Positions 37,748 to 50,321 of a stretch of DNA of 64,000 bases are shown one piece after another. Each line of letters starts with the position of its first letter. Positions within the stretch are counted from its first letter, which is position 1. A model generated the notes under the pieces. The model did no database searches and was not told the DNA's origin. It worked only from the letters and a program-made list of their open reading frames with translations. The translations under genes and the position numbers were made by a program. The stretch is from contig CAJJDN010000003.1 of NCBI GenBank assembly GCA_905182985.1, positions 179,960 through 243,959 on the forward strand, in the 5' to 3' direction. This DNA is from Paramecium sonneborni. Taxonomy: Eukaryota; Ciliophora; Oligohymenophorea; Peniculida; Parameciidae.

Positions 37748-38062
37748 ATGGCAACAGAATCAAATCAACCTAAGATACTAGAAGAATCAAGAACTATGCT
37801 CATACTTCTAATGAGACTTCCATAATAAAAACTTCATTCAGTTCTTTTTGAAAGTTCAGAAAAAGCTCTTGATCAACTTGACTATGCCTTTCATACAATA
37901 CCGTAAGACTTCCTTGATTCATCAAAGACTCAGATAGATGAATTTAGATGTAAAGTAAATAGGATGATCATGCATCATCAAAAATTAACAAACCAAACTA
38001 GAATGAACAAATTAAGGTCTGCCTTAGGATGCCTAAAGAAAATAAAGAAAAATAATAAATGA
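37748..38062 (+). CDS. uncharacterised 104-residue helical protein
   Basis: ATG 37748 (MATESNQPKILEESRTML) to TGA 38062, intronless. GC content is clearly above both flanks. The sequence is amphipathic and helical (LHSVLFESSEKALDQLDYAF, then MNKLRSALGCLKKIKKNNK) with a basic end, and no membrane segment. No family recognised; a subunit of a larger complex would fit its size and helicity. Confidence 0.7.
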
Positions 38063-38669
38063 ATTGTTACTTATCTATATTCTTTTTTGATCCAAATATA
38101 TATTTTTTCCATTCTAATAAAATTGATTCAAGTACAATTAGGAAAGACTAGTATCTCACCCAATTCCTTAAAGAATGTCTCTTGTTCAATTTCAACTACT
38201 TTTTCTAAACTTAAATCTGTTTACTGATATTTAGACTTTGCTTGAATAATACAACTAATTAACGATCAAAATTACAATAACCATCTTTATTACTTTATTA
38301 TAATGATATGAAAAAAATCATGTAAAGTATACTAAATAATTATAGACTCTAATTATATAAATTTAATTAATGCTTAATTTTATGTATCAAATAAGAGTGG
38401 ATTATATGTAATTACAATCAACTATTTTATATTATATAAATAAGAAATGGAAAAACTGAAAAACGTATAACTAATTTTAAATAAATGAAGATTTAAAAAG
38501 GATAGAAACACTTATTATACATAATGAAAATTGTCTTAATTAGGTTTAGATTAGTATTTTATTATCAATAGTATGATAATATACTGAAAGTCCTTTTTAA
38601 AATTTCTGTGAATAATTATAGAGTAATAGAAATAGATGATTTATGCGTAGAAATAATTAATATAAAAAA
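38063..38669. other. AT-rich spacer with a possible minus-strand exon
   Basis: Around 38128-38270 the minus strand reads as a protein-like segment ending YQQTDLSLEKVVEIEQETFF, KELGEILVFPNCT and TGA at 38128. I could not find a convincing start or 5' exon; a competing frame over the same bases is also open. It may be the 3' part of a small gene. The rest appears empty. Confidence 0.3.
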
Positions 38670-39468
38670 TCAATGTTAATTACAAAGTGTATCTTTAGAG
38701 ATTTCTTCAATTTTCTTTTTCTTTATAGGAGAATCAGTGATTTCCTTTGTGTCATCACTGTTTGGAGTGGGCTTTTCTTATTTTTTTTAAATAGACAAAA
38801 AATCATGCTATTTTTAAAAACCAATGGTTTCTTTCAACTAATCAATAAAATCTTAAGTATTTTAAAGAGGATTCTCTACTTTTCCATATTTTAAGACTTA
38901 ATACAATTCAAAATATTATTATCCTAAATTTAGTTTTACAATAGATAATTTTTCATTATTGCTTATTAGATTTAAGACTTGAATAATCTATGGGTTAATT
39001 ACAATGGATTTACATCTTAAATAGATTTTTATTTAAAGACAAGATCATTTAGCTTGATAGTAAAATCCTTTAAAATATGCTCATTTAAATTGCCTAATTC
39101 AATTTCTTAAGACTTTTCAAGTCCTTCAATCAATTTTTTAGCTAAATCTATTGATTCTTTTAACTTTTTAGTTTCTTATTGTATTGGTTTAGGATTCCAT
39201 TTCTTTAATTTATCAAATCCCAATAAGGCGCTATAATGCTAAATATAAATGATACTGCGAAGTGTCTCCAATGAAATTCACCCTGTATAAGCAAATTTAT
39301 CCATTCTTGCCCTTGATATTAGTAATTGAAGCAATCTATATGATGATTATTGTATAATTACTTTTGCAGGCCACCATGGATCTAAAGAATTATATTATAC
39401 TTACAGCCTAAGACTTTCGCCCAAATTATCTCATTAAGTCTATAACTCTATTCGGCATCCTCAGACAT
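38670..39468 (-). CDS. PWWP-domain chromatin protein, LEDGF/HDGF-like (232 residues)
   Basis: ATG 39468 to TGA 38670, four introns (23, 26, 25, 26 nt); all four are needed for the frame. The PWWP domain spans residues 12-67: LNEIIWAKVLGYPWWPAKI, the strand YRVNFIGDTSHALLGF and closing DKLKKWNP, all signature features. PWWP domains read H3K36 methylation and DNA. A helical region at about 95-180 (ILKDFTIKLNDLVF, IIQVLNLISNNEKLSIVK, YQVLKYGKVENPL) resembles the TFIIS-N/integrase-binding-like domain that follows PWWP in LEDGF and HRP2. A basic nuclear-localisation motif PIKKKK is near the end. The second domain is inferred from helix pattern only. Divergent from the Rab gene. Confidence 0.82.
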
Positions 39469-39797
39469 TCTATAAATTCTTCTTTATAAACAAATAAATA
39501 TTAAATAAGATATTATGCATAAATTAGAATATTTAATGTTTCTAAAAGAAATTCATCACAATTTTAATTTCTAAGATAATAATTGTAAAATACTTATTTT
39601 ATAGTTCTCAATTTCTTTATGGCAGAATTTGTAATGAAGATCAGTAATCAAAGGAGTTGATCGTAGATGAAAATGATTTTATGGAATAAGAATTATTATA
39701 ATAAAATATATAATGATGTATTAGAAAAGGAGAAAATTCTTAATTAGTATTTCTAATATAGCGTAGCAATAATAAATTTTAAATAAATAAATTTATT
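39469..39797. other. AT-rich spacer between divergent genes
   Basis: 330 bases between the PWWP gene (minus) and the Rab gene (plus), presumably both promoters. No motif recognised. Confidence 0.5.
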
Positions 39798-40614
<817 letters not shown>

Positions 40615-40904
40615 AATTTATATTATTTTTATTAAATTGTATCATCAGTGGCTATAAAATATCATTCTTAATTGAAATAGAATCTATAAGTAAATTTTAA
40701 ATTAAATAATAATTAATATTAATATTAATTTCATATTATTAACATCTATGTTTTATTTATTTCTATAATAGAAAAAAGTTTAAAATTATTTATCATTAAC
40801 CTACTTCTTTTTTAGGGATTGGTAATTTACATAAAATATTCATTCAATTAGACTTACTACTGAAATTTTTAAATATGATAAAAAATTTAACTTTATATTA
40901 TATT

Positions 40905-41761
40905 TCATTTTTCTTGTAAAGCAGCCTTTTATTATTAAACTTTTGCATGTGTTTCTTCCATTTTTTCATAAGCTTCTTCAAGTATTGATAATAAAGCCTC
41001 ATGTCCATCCATTCTTAATTATCTCTCTCCTTCTAATTCGCTTTTAATTCTTACTACCACTTCTTTTAGCATAGTAAACATACTCATTTCTGCATCTTCT
41101 CTATGAATCTCATACTTAATTGTACCTCTATTATTTTCCTTAATTAGTTTATTCATATAGTTTAGAAATCTCATTGCTAGCTCTTTTAACAACATCCTAA
41201 TCCTCTTTTACCCTTTCTTAATTTTCTTATACATTATATTACCATAAAGCTGGCAGATCATTTTAAAGAGTTGTATTTATTATATTTACTTATTAATTTC
41301 TAACTTTTATTTCTTACCCTATTTGTTAGAGTAAATCTTAAACCTTTAATATTGTAATTTTTAAAAATGTACTTATTGATCATAATTTGAAAGGACTTAG
41401 TCACTTTACTCTCTATTTATCTTTATATCATTATCAAGAATTTTCTGAAGCTTATTCTCTAAATTTCTAATCTCTTTTAGTTTCATTTCATGAGATGAAC
41501 TATATTATTCATTTTGCTTTCCAAATTTTTTGCTCAGATCTGAAAATTAATTTGTCAATTATCCCTATATTCACAAGAAAATCTTACAAGTTATTCATTG
41601 TAATTATTAATAATATCTTTCAATTCACTTTATGCTTAATTGATTCTATCATAAATTTCATCTATTTTTGCATCTTTTGTTGTATCAACTTCAAACTGTA
41701 AAGCACCTAATTTCTCTTACAATTTTGTGTATCTCTCATTAATTTAAGTATTGGGATCCAT
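40905..41761 (-). CDS. SF-assemblin / beta-giardin-like coiled-coil protein
   Basis: 259 residues, ATG 41761 to TGA 40905, introns of 23, 29 and 25 nt; without the last the frame would stop early. Almost entirely coiled coil: MDPNTQINERYTKLQEKLGA, a central NDLPALWQYNVQENQERVKE, VVKRASNEISKL, and the diagnostic C-terminal IKSELEGERQLRMDGHEALL then EEAYEKMEETHAK. SF-assemblins polymerise into striated fibres attached to basal bodies; Paramecium has a large family. Length matches (about 260-290). Identification by the conserved central and C-terminal blocks is good. Confidence 0.88.
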
Positions 41762-43795
41762 TTAATAATAAATAAATATAAATTTATTTCTGTTCTTATT
41801 ATTTTTTCAATTAATTCTATAGTTCTTTTAAATTTACTTTACTCATTCTGAATTAAATTTAATTTATTTTAATAAATATTTAGTATCATTTAAATTCTGA
41901 TATTGATAATTATATCATTTTTAAGTATTTATAATTTGATCTTATTTAAATCATATTTTTAATTGTTATAATAAAATTCTTAGAAAGTATTTTGACTAAA
42001 GAAAGTGTATTTTTTTTAACCAAATAATTTTATATGATATTTTATTTATATTTTATAATTTTCATTTGTTAATAATATTAAAACATTGAAAATTGATAAA
42101 TAATATGATTAAAATAAAGTATAAAAATCTCAAAAAGACTTTTTATATTAATTTAATTAAGATTCAAGTAAATATTTTAGCTGATCCACTGCCTATTAAA
42201 CTTGTTCATCATCTGATTAACAATCATTATCTAGAGACTAAAAGTAGATATATTTTTTACATGGGCAATAATTTAATTACAAGATTTAGGAATGTTTAAT
42301 ACTTTATCATCATAACATCTGAATTCTTTAATAAATCCTTGAGAATCTTGCAGTTTTAAAAAATAGCATATTTTTTATTTTGATATTTTTAAATATTAAT
42401 TGATTGTTTGTGTTGGTTATTAAATTCTCTTTTTTAAATGTGATTTATTCTTTTAAATTGATTTGAAAATCTGATGCTTATAACCTATTATATTGCTTTC
42501 TTTTTGTTTATTTTTTGTGATATTCTATATTAAAGTTTCCTAATTATGTATTCTCATTAATACCCATCTTGATTTGGTTTTTTATAATTATTTGTCATTT
42601 TCATTTAGGTTAGACATAGTTTGTGCAAATTGATTTAAAATAAAATAATGTCTTTCAAATTTAAATTTCGATATAATAATCTATTTAAATTATAAAAAAA
42701 AGGCGGAATAAAAATATTGAAACACATTAACTGAATTTTAATCAAAATTTTATTTGAATATTCACTTTACTATTAATTTAGATGGTTGATTGATATTTTG
42801 AATAAGTTATTCAACTATTTATCTAGTTTTTAATTATTTCTTTAAATTAAAAATTGACTCACAATTAATTTTTGAAATTCATTTTTGTTTCCATCATTAT
42901 GTTTAATTTTAAAGAAATGTCAGCTCCATACTATTTCGAGCAATTTTTATAATTATATTAGAAAATAATTAACTTCGAAATTTTTATCAATATCTGTAGG
43001 ACTTCTGTTTACTTTTTTTTCCTTATTTGTTTCTAAATTAAAAAATTTTTAATCAAATCCCAAAATTCTTTAGTTTAATTCAACTAACTAACATTAAAAT
43101 TCTTAAAAATTAAATGCTATTCTTTTCGTTTTAATAGATTTTTTGGTTAATGTTAGACTTTACGTTTGTGATGATATACATTCTAGTTAATAACAATTTT
43201 ATTTAAATATATTTCTATCAATCAAAATTGTTTTGTTATTATTTGTTCTAAGTATTAAATACATTAGAATTTTCTTGTATCATATTTGATTTAATATCTC
43301 TTAATAGAATTATTTACTTTAAATTGATTACAAAAACATTTTTAGTAACTTTTGAAATGGAATTTTACTATTTCATGATCAAATTTTTAAACTTTAAAAA
43401 TTTTAGAATAAAATTTAATAGCTATTTATCCGAATTAGTTAAAATTTGATTATTATAAAGTAATAAACTATTAGAAAAATATCTCTTTATTTTACATAAA
43501 AATTTTGATAAACAGAGGCTAAATTTCTACTGTTTGTAGTATGATGAAATAGAAAAATCTTACTGTTATTAAGCTTTTCAGAAATATTAAATTTTCAATT
43601 TACTCATAAAATGATTGGAAATTAAAATAGAAAAATTTAAACTATTCTTGATATAATGAAAAATTCAAAAATGAATATAAAATTTGAGCTTTTAAGATTA
43701 TAGAAATTCTTTTTAGCAAGCATTTTTAAATGGTTTTATTGATATATTATTTATAAATTTGAGTTTATAAAATAATCATTATTACAAGGTTTATA
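41762..43795. other. long AT-rich gene-poor stretch
   Basis: 2 kb with very low GC. A plus-strand frame starting at 42105 (after an ATG at 42093) runs 93 codons (contains NILADPLPIKLVHHLINN), but its composition is hardly better than background and no motif or conserved block is seen, so it is not called. Nothing else found. Confidence 0.5.
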
Positions 43796-44290
43796 TCAAT
43801 TATTTTTTTTTTTTTAAGGAGAACCGTTAGATATAGTTAGCTTTTGAGAGTTAACTAATACTACATATGGCTAGAAATCTTAGGGCTTATATTTTATCAT
43901 TTTTTTTTATAATTAGTCTTTTGAAAATTAAATTTAAGTTGGGGATGATGGACTAGCTGAAGAACATTAATTTGATTCAGGATTATCAAATCTTTCAGAA
44001 AAATTGCCTTTTTATTTTTTCTTTTTTTTTTGATTTTTTTCTTTTTTCTTTAAAGTTGCATTTTAGGCTACATTATAAAATGTAACCTCAGTTTATGCCG
44101 CGATTTCTTTTGTTAAAGGTCTAACACATAGTTGACAATCCAACTCTAAATATTTAGCTCTTAAATCATGTTTTATACTATCATTTATAGTTTTTGGTTT
44201 TATCTCTTTTGAAATAGGAATGTGGTATTATATTTCTTAATTGCAGTAGGTTTCAGAGCCTTATTACTAAAATTAGCAAACAGCACCCAT
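43796..44290 (-). CDS. probable N-myristoylated/palmitoylated protein (164 residues)
   Basis: ATG 44290 to TGA 43796, intronless, confirmed codon by codon. It begins MGAVCQ, where Gly2 and Cys5 fit dual N-myristoylation and palmitoylation, so membrane anchoring is predicted. Then QEIQYHIPISKEIKPKTIND, a Cys pair in LELDCQLCVRPLTKEIAAQ, a Lys run at about 82-95 (polybasic, could help bind acidic lipids) and a Ser/Gln-rich end (NPESNQCSSASPSSPTQ). The Cys and GC-rich segments coincide with the only GC-elevated patch in a 3.8 kb AT desert. No family recognised. An anchored signalling or ciliary membrane protein is a reasonable guess. Confidence 0.72.
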
Positions 44291-45611
44291 AAATATTAGT
44301 AAAATAATTTATATTATGTTTCATCAAAGAATGTTTAATATAAAGTGTAATTTTATATATATTGTTTTTAAGATATTTTTTTCAATCATGATGTCAGTTG
44401 TGGTATTTTTTAGAAATTTTATCTTAAAATTTAGAAAATAAGCAAATACAAAAAATAATCTAGCATATAAAATTAAAATTTAGTTAATTATTTATTTTCC
44501 AATAGTGGCAATTGTTATTTTTTCTGATAGTTGAAATTGAAAAAAAAATTGGATAAAAATTTTTGAAAATATTTAAAATTTTTGACTTTTTATTATGAGG
44601 ATAATCAAATATCATCAAATATGACTTTTTTTTATGGTTAAATTCTTTAATTTGTCTAATAAACCTAGAACTATTATTGAGCAATACTTTGAAGATTTTT
44701 ATTTTATTTTGGAATGTTAAATCTCACTTATTTTTCAAAATATATTCGAAATTTATTTGCAAAATTATTTAAACAATGATTATATCTAGTAATGGATGAT
44801 GTCAATCAAAGGGATACATGATGTTTAATTATACCTTTTAAATTCTTTTATTTGTTTTACTTTTTTTTATTCATTTACTTTATTCTAAAAATATAATTTT
44901 TTAGTGAGTAAAACTTAATTCTAATCAAAGAAAAGTAAGAGGAGTGGTTTAGTAAATTTGATATTTATTTTTTGAAAAGTTATTCTAAAGTTTTTATGAA
45001 TTTTCATGCTAAAATCTATTTATACATGCCGATATCAGCACAATCTAAAAATAAATTACGATTTCAGATTGTTTTTATAGAAAAAGAATCGATTTTATTT
45101 AAAAAAATCAAATAAATCTTATTAGAGATCACAATAAAAATAATCTGAAAATTGTTTTATAACCTAAAAAATAAGTTAAATTTATACCTAAATATATGTA
45201 TTAGTAGAAGATATATATAATAGTAATACAAATAAGTGAATTATAAGAATTATTAATAATAATAAAATGTTTGAATGATTCAAATAATTTTTTGTTGGGT
45301 AATTACTATCTTAGATCCTTTGAGTTCGATTTTAGATAAGTTTTTGGCAAAAAGTATAAAATTATTATTTACCACAATATTCAAAGTGTTTGACGATTTA
45401 AGAATAACCTTTGCAAATATTTGATCATTTTGAATGAATTGAAATATGGATAACTATTAAAGGGCTGCAAACCTCTTTTATAATATCAAATTAAACAAAG
45501 ATATTAAAGGTGAAAAAATTCAAGACAAACTTTGGTTTTTTAGTTGAGCAAGAACTTCATGGAATAATAACTTATCATAATAATGGGCAATATAAACTAT
45601 TTATTGATTAA
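44291..45611. other. AT-rich gene-poor stretch
   Basis: 1.3 kb upstream of the lipid-anchored protein and downstream of the Sec14-like gene. A minus-strand frame at 44484-44684 and its extension are Lys/Asn/Ile/Phe-rich with no better composition than background; not called. Confidence 0.5.
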
Positions 45612-46502
45612 TCAAAATATTTAACATGCTTATTATCCTGGTTTCTATTGATATAATTATTGTGCGCTAAATAATAATAATTCCATTATACCCATTTTCT
45701 TAGTTAGTACTTGGCTAAAATTGTTAATCGCTATATCTATAATCATAAGGTGTAAAATTGTAAGTTGATGATTTAAATTCTCCTGGCTAATAATCATTTG
45801 TTGTATCATATATTTTATTATAGTCTTCATGTATTGGATACATGTTAGAAGGACTTTACTATGCATATGGGTTTGTAATATTATTTGATATTGGAACATA
45901 AGGTTGGTTTGGCAAAATATCATTACCATCATTATACTTATCCCATTAACTAAAATCATATTTCTTTTTTGGATCATTAGAAAGTTATGGAGCGTAATAA
46001 GATTAATTCGTATTATAATTATTATAATCGAAATCTTGTACTTATACTGGCTATTATTAGATTGTATCGAATTTTTAAAATTAAGGTTCTAAATTTATGT
46101 ATGATTAACTTTATGGTTAGGTTTGCAGAGTTGGTATATACTATTAAGATTATACAGGTTGTTATGAATATTAAGCATAATTCATTGGATTGTAACTAGG
46201 AATGTTTTAAAAATTGTAAAGATTTGGATTATTATTTGTTAAACGGTTTGATTGAGAAGTCGGATAAAAATGAGAAGATTATTATGGGCGATTATTCTTG
46301 TTTATATATTTTGGTTAATAATCTGGTTTGTCATCTATTATTGTATCATCCATATTAGCTTGAATCTCTTAACTCACTTTATTTGAAATTATTGGTGGTT
46401 ATTTTGGTTCTATTTTTTAAGATCCTTACATTGAATCGGAATTATAAAAGGGATTTGTGAATGATGGTTTATTTGGTTTTTAATTTGTTTCAGGTTATTT
46501 TA

Positions 46503-46534
<32 letters not shown>

Positions 46535-48105
46535 AATGAATTACCTCCAAATTATTCTTCCTCATCCTTATAATCTTATTAGATCGTATCATTTATTGTC
46601 TTTGGGATCAATAAACTGGTATCATTAATAAAACTATCATATTTTCTCTCATATGGTACATATGTATCATCCAATTATTGAGGTATTTACTATTTTGGTT
46701 CTTATTATGGTATAATTGGTTTATTAATAGGTTATGGTTCTGAAGGCTGACGTTATCGAGGTTAAGAAGCTAAATCTTGTAAATCTCTTGAGCATTTAAC
46801 ACAAATGCATTTTTTTTTTTTTTCAGGTTAAACAGAATCAATTTCTTATTTACTTGGTTAAGGCGATTATTAAACTGGAATAGGTTATGGAATTTCTTCA
46901 TGTAAAATAGGAGCCTCATTCATATATTGAAGATTATTATTATCTTAAAAGTAGATCTAATTTTATTCTTCATATTCATAAAATGGTTATTATTATTAAG
47001 GAGGTTACTCATAAACGTAATCATTTTGATCTGGAGGCCAATATTATTTAATAATTTTATCTCCTCCTAGAGATTGTTCTAGTTTTTCAGGATCAAATTA
47101 ATTAGATAAAATTGGCAATTCTTTATCCTTCAAAAATTTAATTTTTTATAGAGTTATAGGACTTATGTATTCTTTGTTATATATAAAGTATTACCTTCAA
47201 TTTAAGACCATAATAGATTGATAGAAAGAGTGGCATTGAGAATATAGATTGCTTCACATGTATTTGGGAAACAAGTCTACAATACCTTGATAATGGAGAA
47301 GATTTTATCCAAAGGCATTTTATAAGCACTCTAATCTTTAGTTTAAATGACAGCTATCCAAGATTCTATTTTACCACCATAAAACATGTAATCTTCAATT
47401 ATTGCACATAATATAATTGCTGCTCTTTCAAATAAAACCAAATCATCAACTAATTTAGTAGATACAACCATACAAGGTATATGATTTTTGGTTCTTCCTT
47501 CTATGTAAATTGCTCCTTTTTACTTTTACTTTATATTAATTTATTTACATAAAGTTATATCACTTCTTTATCTAGTCTCAGTTCACCAAATTATTTAAAA
47601 ATTTCATTAGTTTAAACAAATTGCTAACATGATTAAAGATTATTACATCAATTGATGCTTAAATATTGAATTTATTAGCATAAAGATATCTTAGTAACAG
47701 ATCATCTGTATGAAGGTTTGGATTATATTATTAATTCTTTTATAAAGCTTAAGCTAATTAACTTATTTGCATTTTTTCATATTGATCATAGTCTTCTACT
47801 TTAAAAATCTTCCTAATAGCATTTTAACCAACTCCTATTTTTATATTTGTACCTATTAGTCATTAATAATCTTGTTTACTGTCTTATGGAATTGAATCTC
47901 CTATAAAGCGAGGCAATCTTAGATAATCAAATACTTATTGAAACATGTTTTAATATAAATAAATTTCGTTATTCTCAAATATATTTTAAAGACTCATTAA
48001 ATTATTAATGAATTTTAATATCTTTTCTACATTAAGGAATTTAAAATTTTTATTATTTATTTATTAAATTTATTGTATATTGCAATCTTTTTATTGTTGC
48101 TTCAT
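45612..48105 (-). CDS. Sec14/CRAL-TRIO lipid-transfer-like protein with Q/N/P-rich tail (791 residues)
   Basis: ATG 48105 to TGA 45612, introns of 27, 23, 20, 23 and 25 nt. An N-terminal CRAL-TRIO-N-like segment has NLHTDDLLLRYLYANKFNIQ. The lipid-binding lobe follows at about 165-320: GAIYIEGRTKNHIPCMVV, ESWIAVIQTKDQSAYKMP, CFPNTCEAIYILNATLSIN and LQKIKFLKDKELPILSNQF. After residue 330 there is a 450-residue low-complexity tail rich in Gln, Asn, Pro, Tyr and Ser, including 8 consecutive Gln as TAA codons, broken by a Cys knuckle (CICVKCSRDL). The domain carries phosphoinositides or other lipids between membranes in relatives; the prion-like tail suggests condensation or scaffolding, which is inference. 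Confidence 0.8.
46503..46529 (-). repeat. TAA trinucleotide run coding poly-Gln
   Basis: Eight TAA codons in a row on the minus strand, read as Gln in the tail of the Sec14-like protein. Confidence 0.8.
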
Positions 48106-48467
48106 ATTTATATGACTAGACAAATTTTTAAAATAAAAAAAGATCATAAAATTAAGTAGTTTTTATAAATAGGTCTAAAATTGGTATTTATTTGAAAGGA
48201 AACATCAATTAAAATTAATGGGAATTAATTTTGTTATAGGTAGTAAAAATACTAATAAAGCTTAAATAGTTTTAAATTTATTGGTATAATTAATTATATC
48301 ATAAATAGAATAAAATAATCTAAGCTTAGATGATAAAAATTGGATTTCTAATTTCTTCGTCTTAAGTCTGTAAAATAATGTGAAGATGACTTTAAGAAAT
48401 TGAATATTTCACTAATATCGCACTAAACTTTTAAAATGTATAAATATAAAAATAATATATTTCATCA
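48106..48467. other. AT-rich spacer between divergent genes
   Basis: 360 bases between the Sec14-like gene (minus) and BUD13 (plus). Nothing recognisable beyond AT-rich sequence. Confidence 0.5.
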
Positions 48468-49327
48468 ATGGATAAAATGTCATATTTAAAGAAGTACATG
48501 GATTTAGGATAATCGAAAACAAAAGTTACTTATAAAAATAATATTAAAGATTAAGAAAATATTGATATATTGATGGGTAGAGTAATAAGCAAAGAAAATT
48601 ATGATGAATTAGAATAATAGCCAGTTTTTGTTGAAACAGCAGAATCGATACATATAGATAAATAAAAGAAATAAGTGTTTCTAAAATAGATGTTAAATAA
48701 AGAAAGAAGTAGAAGCAATAGTTAAGAATCAAGTTCATCAGATTCAGAATCAGATTCTGATGATACTTCTAGTTAATCTGATTCTGATTTATCTGTTGAG
48801 AGAGCACCTAAACCATAAGAAGTGATTCATAGAGATGTTAAGACTGGACAAAGGATTACTCAAAGTTAAAGAGTTGAATAAGAAAAATAATAAAATCCTA
48901 AATTAAAAGCTAAAGAAGATAAATAGACAATTCTTTAAGCAAATAAATAATAAATAGAAATGTGGTCAAAAGGACTGGTTTAAATTTAAGATAAATAGAA
49001 AAAATAAGAAGATGCTCAATAAGCTTTAGCTATTAAAAATGAAGATTAAATTAAATAAATTGATATGCAATTGGATAATAAAAATTTGATGATCCAATGA
49101 GATAAATGATTTAGGAGGAAGATGACAAATAAATTACTTTAAAAAAGTCAGATTTCTTACTCAAATGTAAATTCCCAAATCCAAATAATAGATTTAATAT
49201 TTAATCTGGTTTTAGATGGGATGGTGTTGATAGAAGTAATGGTTATGAAATGAAATTACTCAATTCTATAAATGAAAATAAATATAAAAAATTAGAAAAA
49301 CAACTTGAAAATATGAGAGATTAATGA
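48468..49327 (+). CDS. BUD13: BUD13 spliceosome-associated protein, apparent one-base frameshift
   Basis: ATG 48468 (MDKMSYLKKYMDLGQSK) to TGA 49327. BUD13 is part of the RES complex that aids splicing and nuclear retention of pre-mRNA. Seen: N-terminal SYLKKYM, VIHRDVKTGQRIT, MWSKGLVQ, and the diagnostic C-terminal NRFNIQSGFRWDGVDRSNG. The N- and C-terminal halves are in different frames, meeting at a run of five A (49080-49084); no plausible GT...AG intron joins them. One more A would give the family-like DNKKFDDPM and a continuous 286-residue protein. The gap may be a sequencing error in a homopolymer or a true mutation. An acidic Ser/Asp run lies at about 85-115. Confidence 0.9.
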
Positions 49328-49367
49328 TATATATTTTTTAACCTATAATTTGAATTTAAATTATCAT

Positions 49368-50245
49368 ATGAATTAAGAAATATCAAGAGCTGAGTTATTG
49401 TAATGGGTTAATGATTTACTCAAAATTACAATCAACAAAATTGAACAATTAGGAACTGGAGCTATCTATTGTTAATTAATAGATGCTGTTCATCCTGGAA
49501 AAAGTATATTAATATTTTCAATCATTAGTTTAATTAAGTAAAGTAAATTGGAGAGCAAAATAAGAATATGAATTTGTTAATAATTTTAAAATACTTCAAT
49601 AATCATTTACCAAATTAGGATTGCAAAAACCCATTGAAATTGAAAAATTAACTAAATGTAAATATTAAGATAATCTTGAATTTCTATAATGGATGAAAAA
49701 ATATATTGATACTCACTATGTTACTAAAGATTATGATCCATTAACTAAAAGAGGAAATTAAGATTTCGAAGATCCAGATAAATAAATTCGAAATTAATCT
49801 AAACCAAAAGTTCTAACTAAAAACAATCCTAAAGATGTATATATTTATTTATACTTTAATATAGTAATAAATCATTTAAAATTTATCCAAGAATTCTTCT
49901 TTTGCAACAATTTAAATTTTGAATAATGATTTTTCCAATAAAGAGAATAGATAAGCTTCTATGACAGATTTATTATTATAAATTGAAACATTGAAATGTG
50001 AAAGAGATTTTTATTATTTAAAATTAAAAGATTTAGATGGATTGATGGACTAACATATACAATAAAATTTAACAGCTGATTAACTTTGTAAAGGAATTAA
50101 AGAAATTCTATATAATACACATGATAGATCTATTGTAGTGTAATAAAATGGAGATTTAGAAGTCAATTATTCTGACAATATTGAAGATTCAAAATCTGAA
50201 TTTTGCAAAACGGAATAAAATTAAGATGATATATCCATATCTTGA
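49368..50245 (+). CDS. MAPRE1: EB1 microtubule plus-end-binding protein
   Basis: 274 residues, ATG 49368 to TGA 50245, introns of 25 and 28 nt. The N-terminal calponin-homology domain (1-120) binds microtubule ends: ISRAELLQWVNDLLKI, GTGAIYCQLIDAVHPG, KVNWRAKQEYEFVNNFKILQ and KYQDNLEFLQWMKKYIDTHY, then YDPLTKRG as in EB1 YDP.A.R. After a Ser/Asn linker comes the C-terminal dimerisation (EBH) helix with ERDFYYLKLKDLD. It ends in an acidic tail without the usual EEY. It lies 40 bases downstream of BUD13 on the same strand and converges on the next gene. Whole-length match; assignment firm, although the paralogue number cannot be told. Confidence 0.95.
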
Positions 50246-50321
50246 AATTAATTATTAATGATTATTTGATATTTTCAATACTAAATTTATCTTTCATAAT
50301 ATTAAAGAACTATATGATTTA

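Noticed and set aside
41040..41200. Apparent frameshift in the SF-assemblin gene.
   Set aside because: A 25-nt GT...AG intron restores the frame and the conserved C-terminal block.
42093..42380. 93-codon plus-strand frame.
   Set aside because: Composition equals surrounding AT-rich DNA, no motif, and TGA-only stops make frames of this length common by chance.
43810..43880. GC-elevated stretch with an 8-bp hairpin, considered as a tRNA (including tRNA-Sec).
   Set aside because: No T-arm consensus, no acceptor pairing; the bases are the C-terminal codons of the lipid-anchored protein.
44484..44684. Minus-strand frame of 66 standard-code codons.
   Set aside because: Lys/Asn/Ile/Phe-rich background composition, no conserved feature, no neighbour context.
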